This document shows positions 17,259-26,549 of a stretch of 64,000 bases of DNA, piece after piece. The notes under the pieces were generated by a model, which was given only the letters and a program-made list of their open reading frames with translations, was not told the origin of the DNA and did no database searches. Origin of the DNA: Halopiger goleimassiliensis (lineage in GTDB: Archaea; Halobacteriota; Halobacteria; Halobacteriales; Natrialbaceae); NCBI RefSeq assembly GCF_000455345.1, contig NZ_HG315690.1, forward strand, positions 434,001 through 498,000, written 5' to 3'. The translations under genes and the position numbers were made by a program. The stretch's first letter is position 1. Each line of letters opens with the position of its first letter.

Positions 17259-20200
17259 TGTCACGACGCAATCGCTCACGACGGGACGCATCGTTTACGA
17301 TCGCCGAACGCGGCCACGTACCGTTCGCGATGATCGCCGTCCTCTTGCTCGTCTCGAGCATCGGCGTCGTCGCCGTGCTCGAACAGCGATCCGAGCCGAC
17401 GATCAACCGCGACGCACAGGAGGTGATGGATCGCAGTGAAACCGCAGCACAGAGCGAACTCCGGACGGCCGCGCTCGAGGCGACCCACCAGGCCGGTGCC
17501 GCGCCAATCAATACGACGGCCGGCAGTTCCGTATCCGCTATCGCATCGGAGTCCGGCCAGGAAGCTTTCGAACGGTACGTGAAACTGCTCGTCTATATCG
17601 AGGCAGCCGACCGCCTTCCTGCGGCGGGACAGTCGATGGGTACTGATACCCGTTCGTCCGTGTCGCTGGAGCCGGTGACCAGTGGAGGAAGCGGTGACGG
17701 GATAACGCCGTCGGAGGCTATCGAACGGGTCGAACTCGACATCGGACGCTACGAGAGCGGCCTCGAGAACGGCACCGTCGACGTGACGATCGAAGACGTC
17801 GAGTTCGAGGCGCAGGTCGACGGCGAAACGGTGCCGACGGAGACGCGATCCATCAGCACCACGGTCGGGACGCCGGTGTTCGAACTCAACGAGAAGATGA
17901 ACGAGTACGAATCGGAGCTCAACAGGGGCTTCTTCGAGTCCGACGGCATGCCCGATCCGACGAGTCTCGACGGGCTCGGTCAGGAGATGGCGGCGCGACT
18001 CTACCCCATCGCGTACATGAAAGCGGGTTGGAACCGGCTGGGTGAGAAAACGACGGCTCCCCAGAACCAGACCTTCGAAGAGGTCATCGACACCGATCAC
18101 GCCGAAGTGCTCGCGAATAACGCCATCTTCTCCGTGCAGGAGGAGGTCTTCGGGACGCGCGATCCACACGCCTCTCGCACGATGCGACCACAGTATCTCT
18201 GTATGAGTCTCGATCTCGCCACGAATATCGGAGACGTCGATCTCGAGGTGGACATGAACGACATCGTTCCGAGCGATAACATCACGTTTGCTGAAGATCT
18301 CGAAGACCAAGGAGTCAACAGCAGTGAGATGGACGGCGACGAGAACGTGACGGTACCAGTCAACGGAACGGTGGACTTCCAGGAGGAGTTCTGTGACGAC
18401 AGTGGAAGCCTAAACAAGTGGATCTTCGGCGACAAGGCGACGGGCGACCTCCCCGAAGTACCGCCGGTGTCGGAACTCATCCAGGACGGCGTCGACAGCA
18501 TGGAGGTCGGTAATCAGGAGATCGAAGTGCCGGTGAACACGCTCGCGAACGCGACGTACTACGAGTACGCGATCGAGGACTATACGCTCAAAGACCTGAA
18601 GGATCCCGCCACGTATATCGAAGATCAGGCCGACAATCTGAGGAGCACTATCCAGGGCGAAGGTGGTGACGTAGACGACTTCGAGATCGACGACATTACG
18701 GACGACGATTACGAACGGACGCTGGAGGACATCAGGGACGAACTCTACAAACTCGGCGTGCGCATCGAATCGGATGCGTGGTCTGGATCGGTACCGAGTC
18801 CCTCGTCGCCCGGAAGCGGATACAGTCGCTACTATGCGTTAGATACCGAGCGCATCGAAGACGTCACCATCAACGACGTCAGACACAACCCGCACCCCGA
18901 CGGTGACGACTACACGAACCGTGAGATCCACACCATTACGGCCGACGCATCCGTAGACGTATACGTCAGACATGGATGGGTAAAAGTCGAGGACAACAGG
19001 ACCATAACGGAAACGACGAACACTACGGGATCCGTGGGCGTCGGGTTCAACGCGACGATCACGAGCAACTACAGATACAGAGAAGGCGGAGAACACTTCG
19101 AATCTGCGGGTCAGTTCCGCGTCGCGGAGAACCCGATCGAGACCGACTACGGTACCCACGAGAACGTCACGTTCCGAGAGGGCTTCGAAACGGCGCTCGA
19201 GGAACTGACGAGTGTGGGCGATTACAGTAGGGCCGAGAGCGACCTCGAGTCGGATCTCAGATCGGCGCTTTCGAGTTCCGATCCCGATTCCCTCGAGAGT
19301 GCCGCGGAAAGCGCCCTCACGGATGGGAGCAGTGCGACCCTAACCGTCGATCAGGTGATCGAATCCAGCGAGGAAAGCGAGCTCGAACCGGTGATGCATA
19401 ACGAACTCGAAACGGTACACTCCGAGTTCCAGTCGGCCTGGGAAAACGACCCGTTCAAAGTCGAACTCAGCGAGCTCACCGAGGACGAGACGCCGCCCCA
19501 GAAGGTCATGGAGTACATCAAAGACGAGATTCAGCCCGATCTCGTCGACGAAAGCGGGTACGAGACGCCCGAGGACAATCTGCGACAGCAGGTTCGCAAG
19601 GCCTACTTCGACCGGATCTACTACTGGCTCGAACTGTTCGACGACGAGTACAGTACTCAGTTGGACGGCGTGAACGACAAACTCAACGACGTAACCGGTG
19701 ACCAGATCGACGGGCTCAACGAGGTGCTGGGCTTCGTCCAGGACTTTGCCAACGCCGACTTCGATCCCGATCCGGTCGACCTCGAGGGGTCGCCGGTGTT
19801 AGACGACGCCCAGTACGAGGTGTCGGGTGCGCCGACGTACTTGGCGGCGACGTCGATCAATCGCTCGATCGATCCCGCCGTCCGTCCCGAAACGTCGACG
19901 GTCGCCGACGCCAACGTTCCGTCGGACTTCCATCATGACCCGCTGGCGATCAAGACACACAATCGCGTCCCCTGGCCCGGGTTGCCCGTCGTCCTGCCGC
20001 TGCCCAGCAACTGGTACGCTACCGTCAATACCTGGAACGTCGAGGTTGAAGGCGAGTACGCCCGCCTCGAGGTGAGTTCGACGGTGGGCGATCCAGCCGA
20101 CACGGATCGGCTGACCTACGTCGCCGAGGCCAGCCCCGTCGAGGTCGAACTCAACGACGGCTCGACGGTTCAAGTGGGGAAGAACGAGGCCGTCGACTTC

Positions 20201-20380
20201 GACACCAGTACCGAAGTGATCGTCATCATGCCCGGAGCCGTCGTCCAGACCGGTGGACCGGTGCCGGCTGTCGCGGATGGGCGGTCTACAGGATCTGGAG
20301 CCACATACTGTTCACAAACATGGGACGAAGTTGGTCCAGATGCAGCAGTAGACTACGATAATTGTGACAACCTCGGTTAA
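17258..20380 (+). CDS. Very large pseudopilin-like exterior protein (DUF7286-type)
   Basis: 1040 residues from the ATG at 17258, which overlaps the previous stop. FTIAERGHVPFAMIAVLLLV begins the single N-terminal helix (about 20-38). About 1000 exterior residues follow: helical segments in the first half (EKMNEYESELNRGF), a region of WSGS and strand motifs, and a C-terminal domain with LPLPSNWYATVNTW. The last 33 residues hold a Cys pair (TYCS...NC). It resembles the family I recall as DUF7286, the largest member of this pilus locus, and may form a tip or cell-surface platform. The 3' 198 bases before the tail are repeated at 21928, making the tail exchangeable in principle. Confidence 0.78.
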   Translation: MSRRNRSRRDASFTIAERGHVPFAMIAVLLLVSSIGVVAVLEQRSEPTINRDAQEVMDRSETAAQSELRTAALEATHQAGAAPINTTAGSSVSAIASESGQEAFERYVKLLVYIEAADRLPAAGQSMGTDTRSSVSLEPVTSGGSGDGITPSEAIERVELDIGRYESGLENGTVDVTIEDVEFEAQVDGETVPTETRSISTTVGTPVFELNEKMNEYESELNRGFFESDGMPDPTSLDGLGQEMAARLYPIAYMKAGWNRLGEKTTAPQNQTFEEVIDTDHAEVLANNAIFSVQEEVFGTRDPHASRTMRPQYLCMSLDLATNIGDVDLEVDMNDIVPSDNITFAEDLEDQGVNSSEMDGDENVTVPVNGTVDFQEEFCDDSGSLNKWIFGDKATGDLPEVPPVSELIQDGVDSMEVGNQEIEVPVNTLANATYYEYAIEDYTLKDLKDPATYIEDQADNLRSTIQGEGGDVDDFEIDDITDDDYERTLEDIRDELYKLGVRIESDAWSGSVPSPSSPGSGYSRYYALDTERIEDVTINDVRHNPHPDGDDYTNREIHTITADASVDVYVRHGWVKVEDNRTITETTNTTGSVGVGFNATITSNYRYREGGEHFESAGQFRVAENPIETDYGTHENVTFREGFETALEELTSVGDYSRAESDLESDLRSALSSSDPDSLESAAESALTDGSSATLTVDQVIESSEESELEPVMHNELETVHSEFQSAWENDPFKVELSELTEDETPPQKVMEYIKDEIQPDLVDESGYETPEDNLRQQVRKAYFDRIYYWLELFDDEYSTQLDGVNDKLNDVTGDQIDGLNEVLGFVQDFANADFDPDPVDLEGSPVLDDAQYEVSGAPTYLAATSINRSIDPAVRPETSTVADANVPSDFHHDPLAIKTHNRVPWPGLPVVLPLPSNWYATVNTWNVEVEGEYARLEVSSTVGDPADTDRLTYVAEASPVEVELNDGSTVQVGKNEAVDFDTSTEVIVIMPGAVVQTGGPVPAVADGRSTGSGATYCSQTWDEVGPDAAVDYDNCDNLG
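20080..20277 (+). repeat. Direct repeat 1, copy A (inside the large pseudopilin gene)
   Basis: 198 bases that match 21928-22125 with only two mismatches (20188 and 20257). Both ends are sharp: similarity begins at 20080 and falls off after 20277, where the variable tails start. Confidence 0.93.
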
Positions 20381-20410
20381 CGTTGGGGAATACACTATGA
20401 TGGCTTTGAT

Positions 20411-20437
20411 AATATAAATATTACGTGGATTTATATT
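20411..20437. terminator. A+T-rich hairpin after the pseudopilin operon
   Basis: Perfect 9-bp inverted repeat, AATATAAAT at 20411-20419 and ATTTATATT at 20429-20437, 31 bases after the stop at 20380. It lies in an A+T-rich segment (20381-20620) that is absent from the second cassette copy. It could end the pilus transcript, but its stem is A+T only and therefore weak. Confidence 0.4.
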
Positions 20438-20620
20438 TGAGTGTATAAGTTATCTACTCATACAATCCTAATTCTCAAGCGAATCATGGTGGATTGGATG
20501 CCACGATGTCAACCACGAATGTTAAAATTCAACGTCATTTGGGCCAACGTACCCTTCAGAGAGGAGGACAATCGCCCTAAAACAGACAATACTGATCCGA
20601 ACAGCCGATTATAGATCCGT

Positions 20621-21817
20621 TTAGCTAAATGCAATGAGCCCAGGATCGTCAACAGCAACCAAAACGAGACCGTTCAAAACGACTGGAGAGTGCCATTCTG
20701 TCTGTTCAGGAATCTCCTTTTCTCCCCGAAGTTCACCCGTTTCTGCTTCCATTGACACGAACTTCTGCGGGGACACAACTCCTGCCTGATGAGTCCCGTA
20801 CAGATTTCCAGCTGCTGCTACGAGTGGATCATCAGGACTTGCTTCGGGCTCCCAGTCTGCTACGGGCTCGTTAGCATCGAGATCGTACGCAATCAGGCTG
20901 CAGTAGATCCTTTCATTGTCCACTGTTGGTCTATTTCTTAGTGTAGTGTCCTCAAACTCTGCAATTTCGTCTATCTCCCCACTGGATCCCTCAATCGTGA
21001 TGAGAGAATTTTCATCTCGAGTATATATTTCTCCATCGACAACCGGAAACGTTCGGGTATAGCGGTCATCAATCCAAGTTTCTGTTTTATAAAGGTCGTG
21101 TTCCCAGAGATGGTCGCCTGAATCTCGTTCGTATGCTGCCACCGTGAACTCATCTTCGTCACTCTCCTCTCGTGATTGGACGTAGATCCAATCGGCATCG
21201 ATTGCGATCGATTGAAGCGTTTCAGCCACCTCGAATTCGTTGCGTTCTTCACCGTCTTCGTCGACAACGAGAAGCCGATCCTCGAGACCAGCATAGATTA
21301 GCTCGTCGTAGATCCGAATACTACGAACGGATTGCTCGTGGCCGGTCGTCCACTGCACATCACCCGTCTCGTGGTCTCGTGCTTCGAGGCCATCTCCACC
21401 GGTAAAAACGGCCGACTCGGAAACTGCAAGTGCCTTTTGTTCTCCGGTTTCGTCTTCCCAGATAACTTCACCATCGGAAAGGTCAACTGCACTATACATT
21501 CCGCTCCTGTGGCTTACAAATGCAGTATCGTCGTAGACAACTGGTGGTTCGACGGTCCCTTCTAGGTCAGCAGTCCACTCAATTTCGGGTTCGCCATCGA
21601 TACCGTCGTGTGGAACCGAGAGTCGATTGCGGGAATTGTACCGGATCATCGGCCAGGCCCCGTACTCGCCGTCGTCCGCGACGGCACCGGGATCGTCCTC
21701 CGGCGAGGTTCCGTTCCCGTCGGAGCCACTGGTACAGCCCGCGAGAGCGGCCATCCCGACTGTCGTCCCGGCACACGCCACTAACCACTGCCGGCGGGTT
21801 CGTCTATTTTCACCCAT
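20621..21817 (-). CDS. PQQ-like beta-propeller Tat lipoprotein, copy 1
   Basis: 398 residues from the ATG at 21817. A Tat-type start (TRRQWLVACAGTT) and a lipobox (ALAGC, Cys about 28) predict an exported lipoprotein. The body shows repeated propeller blades with motifs such as VVYDDTAFV, GEVIWE, DVQWTTG, IYAGLEDRL and GDHLWEHDL, which fit a PQQ/Gmad-type beta-propeller that probably binds another surface protein. No quinone-binding residues can be claimed. The gene converges on the large pseudopilin gene. Its first 159 coding bases are nearly identical to those of copy 2, while the rest is only about half identical in protein. Confidence 0.85.
   Translation of the reverse strand: MGENRRTRRQWLVACAGTTVGMAALAGCTSGSDGNGTSPEDDPGAVADDGEYGAWPMIRYNSRNRLSVPHDGIDGEPEIEWTADLEGTVEPPVVYDDTAFVSHRSGMYSAVDLSDGEVIWEDETGEQKALAVSESAVFTGGDGLEARDHETGDVQWTTGHEQSVRSIRIYDELIYAGLEDRLLVVDEDGEERNEFEVAETLQSIAIDADWIYVQSREESDEDEFTVAAYERDSGDHLWEHDLYKTETWIDDRYTRTFPVVDGEIYTRDENSLITIEGSSGEIDEIAEFEDTTLRNRPTVDNERIYCSLIAYDLDANEPVADWEPEASPDDPLVAAAGNLYGTHQAGVVSPQKFVSMEAETGELRGEKEIPEQTEWHSPVVLNGLVLVAVDDPGLIAFS
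21647..21805 (-). repeat. Direct repeat 2, copy A (head of PQQ lipoprotein 1)
   Basis: 159 bases equal to 23276-23434 except for three clustered mismatches. It covers the signal peptide, lipobox and first mature residues of the PQQ lipoprotein. Similarity drops sharply on the body side. Confidence 0.92.
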
Positions 21818-21927
21818 ACATTTACTTATCGATGTTATTGACAGTAATGTATTCTTCGGAAGTGATTTTCTTCCTTCATTCACGTTGGAAAAATACTGCA
21901 CAGAAACGGCACGTGGGGGCAAAGTTA

Positions 21928-22125
21928 GACGGTGGGCGATCCAGCCGACACGGATCGGCTGACCTACGTCGCCGAGGCCAGCCCCGTCGAGGTCGAACTC
22001 AACGACGGCTCGACGGTTCAAGTGGGGAAGAACGAAGCCGTCGACTTCGACACCAGTACCGAAGTGATCGTCATCATGCCCGGAGCCGTCGTCCAGACCG
22101 GTGGGCCGGTGCCGGCTGTCGCGGA
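21928..22125 (+). repeat. Direct repeat 1, copy B (orphan pseudopilin segment)
   Basis: Second copy of the 198-base segment at 20080-20277, exactly 1848 bases downstream. Here no upstream part of the pseudopilin gene precedes it. Confidence 0.93.
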
Positions 22126-22222
22126 CGGCAAAGCGACCGATTCTGGTACCACCTATTGTTCAGACACTTGGAAGGAAGTCGGCCCAGATGCGAACTCGGA
22201 CGCTGCAAACCGTTGTGATTGA
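21928..22222 (+). pseudogene. Orphan 3' tail of the large pseudopilin gene (silent cassette)
   Basis: An open frame reading in phase with the end of the DUF7286-type protein. The first 65 codons are almost identical to that protein's C-terminal domain. A different 31-residue tail follows that keeps the Cys pair (TYCS...RC) but changes most other positions. There is no start of the N-terminal part, no TATA box at the right distance, and only an internal GTG could serve as start. It is therefore a partial copy that is probably not translated alone. Recombination with 20080-20277 would give the large protein this alternative tail and would delete PQQ copy 1. Confidence 0.8.
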
Positions 22223-22240
22223 AAGAGGTTAGGTTGCTCC

Positions 22241-23446
22241 CTAACTGAACGCTACAAGACCGGGAGAATCGATCGGAAGTAGTACCAGTCCATTCAGAAC
22301 GATCGGGAGATGAGACTCCGCTTGTTCTGGGGATTGTTTGTCCCAGTTTACGTCTCCAGAAGTAGCATCCATCGACACAAGATATTGGGGTTCAGTGACA
22401 CCGCCACTATCTGTGGTGTAGATTTCATCGTCGGCAAGAACCAACGAACGTCGCGTATTCACTTCCGGGTCCCACTCAGATAGCATGCTGTCGGTCTCGA
22501 GATCGTAGGCTACCGGTTCCGTTGTACGAATGTACAACCGGTCGTGATGAATTGTCGGTCTCGTCCACGGATCTCCCTCATCGAACGTGGCTACTGCTTC
22601 TCTTTCACCGGTAGCTCCATCGATAGCAATCACTTCGTTTTCGTCGACAGTATACACTGACTGGTCGATGACGGGGAACGTTCTGGTCACTCGATCGTCG
22701 AACCACTGTTCGGTCTGATGAACGCTATGTTCCCACAGTTGTTCTCCAGTATCGTGGTCGTACGCAGTCATCACGAACTCGTCTTCCTCTTCGTTAGGTC
22801 GGGAACGGACGTAGATCTGGTCGGAATCGATAGCCAGTGATAAAACAGTCTCCGGCGCTTCGAACTCGAGTTGCTCGTCCCCTTCTGCGTCCAGAACGAT
22901 TACTCGATCCTCGAGACCAGCGTACACTTGTCCGTCGTAAATACGAAGTGTTTCGACGGACGGATCGTGACCAGTCGTCCATTGAACATCACCCTCGTCG
23001 TGATCGAGGGCTTCAACGCCATCTCCAGCAACGAAAACAGCGGCTTCGGACACCGCAATTGTCCTCATATCATCTGTTTCGTGTTCCCACACGATCTCGC
23101 CCTCGCTCAAGTCAATTGCAGTATACTTTCCGATAGAATGACTAACAAATGCCATCTCATCGTACACGACGGGTGGATCAACAGGCGACTCGAGATCGAC
23201 AGTCCACTCAATCTCGGGTTCACCATTCAGGCCATCGTGAGGGACCGACAGCCGATTTCGAGAATTGTACCGAACCATCGGCCAGGCCCCGTACTCGCCG
23301 TCGTCCGCGACGGCACCGGGATCGTCCTCCGGCGAGGTTCCGTTCCCGTCGGAGCCACTGGTACAGCCAGCCAGGGCGGCCATCCCGACTGTCGTCCCGG
23401 CACACGCCACTAACCACTGCCGGCGGGTTCGTCTCTCTCGAGCCAT
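22241..23446 (-). CDS. PQQ-like beta-propeller Tat lipoprotein, copy 2
   Basis: 401 residues. It has the same Tat lipoprotein start (RRTRRQWLVACAG, lipobox ALAGC) and the same propeller layout as copy 1: VVYDEMAFV, GEIVWEHET, DVQWTTGHD, VYAGLEDRV, GEQLWEHSV. Roughly the first 70 residues are almost identical to copy 1; later blades are only about half identical, so the pair is old but its ends have been kept alike. It converges on the orphan tail 18 bases away, just as copy 1 converges on the full pseudopilin gene. The tail-propeller pairing suggests the two products interact (inference). Confidence 0.85.
   Translation of the reverse strand: MARERRTRRQWLVACAGTTVGMAALAGCTSGSDGNGTSPEDDPGAVADDGEYGAWPMVRYNSRNRLSVPHDGLNGEPEIEWTVDLESPVDPPVVYDEMAFVSHSIGKYTAIDLSEGEIVWEHETDDMRTIAVSEAAVFVAGDGVEALDHDEGDVQWTTGHDPSVETLRIYDGQVYAGLEDRVIVLDAEGDEQLEFEAPETVLSLAIDSDQIYVRSRPNEEEDEFVMTAYDHDTGEQLWEHSVHQTEQWFDDRVTRTFPVIDQSVYTVDENEVIAIDGATGEREAVATFDEGDPWTRPTIHHDRLYIRTTEPVAYDLETDSMLSEWDPEVNTRRSLVLADDEIYTTDSGGVTEPQYLVSMDATSGDVNWDKQSPEQAESHLPIVLNGLVLLPIDSPGLVAFS
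23276..23434 (-). repeat. Direct repeat 2, copy B (head of PQQ lipoprotein 2)
   Basis: Second copy of the 159-base head of the PQQ lipoprotein, 1629 bases from copy A. The upstream promoter regions of the two genes are also related (TTACTT-TCGA-G-TGTTGA patterns). Confidence 0.92.
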
Positions 23447-23595
23447 AGTGTTACTTTTCGAGGGTGTTGAGAGTAAAGTATCCTCCGAAAGGAGTGCTCT
23501 TTTCGACCAGGGTCGCGGAACGAATACTCGAGCCGGTTTCTCGCCGGTCGTCGCTCACCCGAACACCTTTTGCCCTCACGGGAATCCTCTCGAGT

Positions 23596-24447
23596 ATGAT
23601 CGACGAGACGGTCGAGGAGATCACGGAGATGCAGACCCACAGCTCCTCGGTGGTCGCGGTGAAGGCGACCCGGGCGCTCGAGGAGTTGCTCGAGCGCGAG
23701 TTCGCGACGGTCGAGGAGTACCTCCGTGCGCTCGAGCGGAACGGAACCGTGTTGCGGCGGGCCAATCCCTCCCACGCGTCGCTCCAGAACGCGATTCGGG
23801 AGGTCGTCACGGACGTGACCGAGGCGGACCCGGAGACCGTCGCGGACGCGAAAGAACGGACCCAGGAGCAGATCGACGCCGTGATTTCCCGGGTGCAATC
23901 GGGCAAACGGCTGGCCGCCGAGAACGCGGCCGAACTATTAAGCGACGGGGAGACGCTGTTGACACACGACTACTCGTCGACGGTACTCGAGGCGCTCGAG
24001 CAGGCGACCGCCGAGGGCAAATCGTTCGAGGTCTACGTCACCGAGGCCCGACCCCGGTACATCGGCCGGAAGACGGCCCGGCGGCTGGCGGACGTCGAGG
24101 GCGTCGAGCCGACGCTCATCACCGACAGCGCCCACGGCCTCTACCTGGAGGAGTGTGACCGCGTCATCGTCGGGATGGACTGTATCGTCGACGAGACGCT
24201 GTACAACCGGGTGGGGACGTTCCCCATCGCGGCGACGGCGAACCAACTCGAGGTGCCGGTCACGGTGTTGGGGTCGGCGTCGAAGATCGTTACCGAGGGG
24301 TTCGTCTTCGAGAACGAGTATCGGTCGGGGAGCGAGGTGATGCCCGAACCCGCCGAGGGGTTCGCCGTCGAGAACCCCAACTACGACGCGACGCCGGTCG
24401 CGTTGCTCGAGAGCGTCGTCACCGACGAGGGTCGCCGGGAGTTTTAG
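23596..24447 (+). CDS. eIF2B alpha/beta/delta-like protein, probable ribose-1,5-bisphosphate isomerase type
   Basis: 283 residues from the ATG at 23596; the longer frame from 23464 runs through the divergent promoter region. Motifs of the eIF2B/MtnA/R15P isomerase superfamily are present: an N-terminal helical domain, [51 protein letters not shown] and a C-terminal FENEYRSG region. The archaeal members act in the AMP/NMP degradation route to ribulose-1,5-bisphosphate, but haloarchaeal forms are often annotated simply as eIF-2B. I cannot decide the substrate. The sequence is slightly shorter than the 320-residue Thermococcus enzyme. Its 3' end overlaps the convergent thuA-like gene by 4 bases. 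Confidence 0.8.
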   Translation: MIDETVEEITEMQTHSSSVVAVKATRALEELLEREFATVEEYLRALERNGTVLRRANPSHASLQNAIREVVTDVTEADPETVADAKERTQEQIDAVISRVQSGKRLAAENAAELLSDGETLLTHDYSSTVLEALEQATAEGKSFEVYVTEARPRYIGRKTARRLADVEGVEPTLITDSAHGLYLEECDRVIVGMDCIVDETLYNRVGTFPIAATANQLEVPVTVLGSASKIVTEGFVFENEYRSGSEVMPEPAEGFAVENPNYDATPVALLESVVTDEGRREF

Positions 24448-25139
24448 TCGCGTTCGCCGAACGTTCGGGGGGACCCCTCGCGGGGTGTTGCCCAGTCCAC
24501 GGCGTTTCGCAGCACTTGCTGGACGTGTTCGTGCTCGTAGATGGGATAGGTCTCGTGGCCGGGTCGGAAGTAGAAGATCCGGCCGCTGCCGCGCAGGTAA
24601 CAGCAGCCGCTGCGGAACACCTCGCCGCCCTCGAACCAGCTGACGAAGACGAGTCGATCGGGTTCGGGGACGTCGAACGGCTCGCCGTACATCTCGGTTT
24701 GGGGCAACTCGAACGACTCCGGGAGACCGTCGGCGATCGGGTGGCCGGGATCGACGACCCAGACGCGCTCGGTAGCGCCGTCCTCGCGGTACTGGAGGTT
24801 ACAGGAGGTCCCCAGGAGCCGCTTGAAGATCTTCGCGTAGTGGCCCGAGTGCAGGACGATCAGGCCCATCCCCTCGAGAACCTGCTCCTGAACGCGGTCG
24901 ACGACGTCGTCCGAGACCTCGTCGTGGGCCTCGTGGCCCCACCAGAGCAGGACGTCCGTCTCCTCGAGTCGGTCCGGCGGGAGTCCGTGATCGGGTTCGT
25001 CGAGCGTCGCCGTCCGGACCGCGAATCGCTCGTCGAGCGCCGCGGCGATCGTGGCGTGAATGCCGTCGGGATACACCGCCTGCACTGCCTCGTCGGTTCG
25101 TTCGTGTCGGTACTCGTTCCAGACGGTGACCGTTACCAT
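24444..25139 (-). CDS. thuA: ThuA-like trehalose utilization protein
   Basis: 231 residues from the ATG at 25139; the upstream GTG at 25187 would add a basic stretch. ThuA has a class I glutamine-amidotransferase-like fold. Motifs seen are [50 protein letters not shown] and [16 protein letters not shown]. In Sinorhizobium ThuA and ThuB act in trehalose/disaccharide catabolism through 3-keto sugars. Here it is divergent from a ThuB-like oxidoreductase and near a sugar ABC importer, which supports a similar pathway. The exact sugar is not known. Confidence 0.85.
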   Translation of the reverse strand: MVTVTVWNEYRHERTDEAVQAVYPDGIHATIAAALDERFAVRTATLDEPDHGLPPDRLEETDVLLWWGHEAHDEVSDDVVDRVQEQVLEGMGLIVLHSGHYAKIFKRLLGTSCNLQYREDGATERVWVVDPGHPIADGLPESFELPQTEMYGEPFDVPEPDRLVFVSWFEGGEVFRSGCCYLRGSGRIFYFRPGHETYPIYEHEHVQQVLRNAVDWATPREGSPRTFGERD

Positions 25140-25433
25140 ACCGTCTCCGACCACCTCGAAGCCCTTAGCTCGCCCCCGTAGACTCACGAGGAACTCGGGG
25201 CACTCCAGGTCGCGGTGCCGGCTTCCAGCGCCCCGAATTGTCTGGACGTTTGAAGAAAATATATCGTAATAAGTGAATGATTAGTGGTGTAACGGATTAA
25301 TCGTACACAACTCTTATTTCCATCCCCGACCGGGTTCCTACATGGACTTCTGCCCTCACCCACAACCGACACCGAAATGGCGTCTTTCTCGGCGATCGCA
25401 CCAGATCTCCCTCGAGAAATTCGGTGTTTACAC
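25140..25433. promoter_or_regulatory. Divergent promoter region between thuA-like and Gfo/Idh genes
   Basis: 294 bases without a gene. It is A+T-rich around 25255-25320, with AAATATATCG at about 25257 as the best TATA-like stretch for the rightward gene. I could not find a convincing repeated operator. Confidence 0.4.
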
Positions 25434-26549
25434 ATGAGCGATGGGAGCGTCGGTATCGGCGTCGTCGGCCTCGGTGGAATGGGAACCCTCCACGCCCGCC
25501 GTCTCCAGGAGCTCGGTGCCGACGTCGTGGCGGGGGCGGACCTCGTGGAAACCCAGCGACGACGCTTCGCCGACGAGTTCGGAGCCACCGTCTACGAAAC
25601 CCACGACGAGCTCGTCGTCGACGAGGCGGTCGACGCGGTCGTCGTCACCACGCCCAACCGGTTCCACGAACCGATCGCGGTCGCTGCCCTCGAGGCCGGC
25701 CGTGACGTCCTCGTGGAGAAGCCGCTGGCACACTCCCTCGAGAGCGCGGAACGGATCGCTGCGGTCGCGAGGGAAGCCGAGGGCGTCTGTATGGTCGGCT
25801 TCCACAACCGCCACGCCGCGTCGATGCGGATGTTCGAGGAACACCGCGCTCGCGGCCGATTCGGCGATCTCACTCACGTCGAGGCGAACTACGTGCGGCG
25901 TCGGGGCGTCCCCGGCCCGGGATCGTGGTTCACCGACCCCGAACTGGCCGGCGGCGGCGCGTTGCTCGACATCGGCGTCCACGCCCTCGACCTCGCGCTG
26001 TACGCCCTCGAGTTCCCGGAGATTACCGAAGTCTCGGGCGTCACGCGTACGACGTTCGGCGACCGGCCAGACTACGCCGACCCCGAGGGCTTCGGCGACA
26101 ACTGGGACGCCGAGGCAGAGACCTACGAGGTCGACGACTCCGTCAGCGCGTTCCTGCGGACCGCCGAGGGACAGACGATTTCGCTCGAGGCAGCCTGGGC
26201 GACCAACCGCGAGGAGGGCATGGACTTCCGCGTCCGGGGGACGGACGCCGGTGCCCAGTTCGACATCGGCGACACGGACGTGACTATCCTCGAGGCTGGC
26301 ACCGCGGGCTGTGACCACTACGCCGACGTCGAACTCTCCGGCGATCCCTCGTTGACCGGCTACAGCACGCAGGACCAGCGGTTCCTCGAGGCTATCACGG
26401 CGGGGGCAGAACCCGAGACGAACACCCTCGAGCAGGCACTGACCGTCCAGCGGGTCATCCACGCCATCTACCGCTCCAGTGAAAGTGGCCGCTCGGTCTC
26501 GCTCGAGGAGGCCGACCTGGCGGTCGGTCAACGGGCCCAGCTCAACTGA
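25434..26549 (+). CDS. Gfo/Idh/MocA-family oxidoreductase (ThuB-like)
   Basis: 371 residues from the ATG at 25434. An N-terminal Rossmann fold has GVVGLGGMGTLHA and the strand-helix DAVVVTTPNRFH. The family motif EKPLAHS follows, and then the C-terminal substrate domain with GGGALLDIGVHALDLALY (the catalytic His region). NAD(P)-dependent oxidation of a sugar or sugar derivative is expected. The divergent thuA-like neighbour and downstream sugar importer suggest a ThuB role, forming 3-keto disaccharides, by analogy to Sinorhizobium. A large hairpin covers the stop codon and may separate it from the transporter genes. Confidence 0.85.
   Translation: MSDGSVGIGVVGLGGMGTLHARRLQELGADVVAGADLVETQRRRFADEFGATVYETHDELVVDEAVDAVVVTTPNRFHEPIAVAALEAGRDVLVEKPLAHSLESAERIAAVAREAEGVCMVGFHNRHAASMRMFEEHRARGRFGDLTHVEANYVRRRGVPGPGSWFTDPELAGGGALLDIGVHALDLALYALEFPEITEVSGVTRTTFGDRPDYADPEGFGDNWDAEAETYEVDDSVSAFLRTAEGQTISLEAAWATNREEGMDFRVRGTDAGAQFDIGDTDVTILEAGTAGCDHYADVELSGDPSLTGYSTQDQRFLEAITAGAEPETNTLEQALTVQRVIHAIYRSSESGRSVSLEEADLAVGQRAQLN

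Noticed and set aside
20381-23460. Insertion sequence or integrated element around the cassette
   Set aside because: No transposase or integrase, no terminal inverted repeats or target duplications seen; the region is explained by tandem duplication of local genes.
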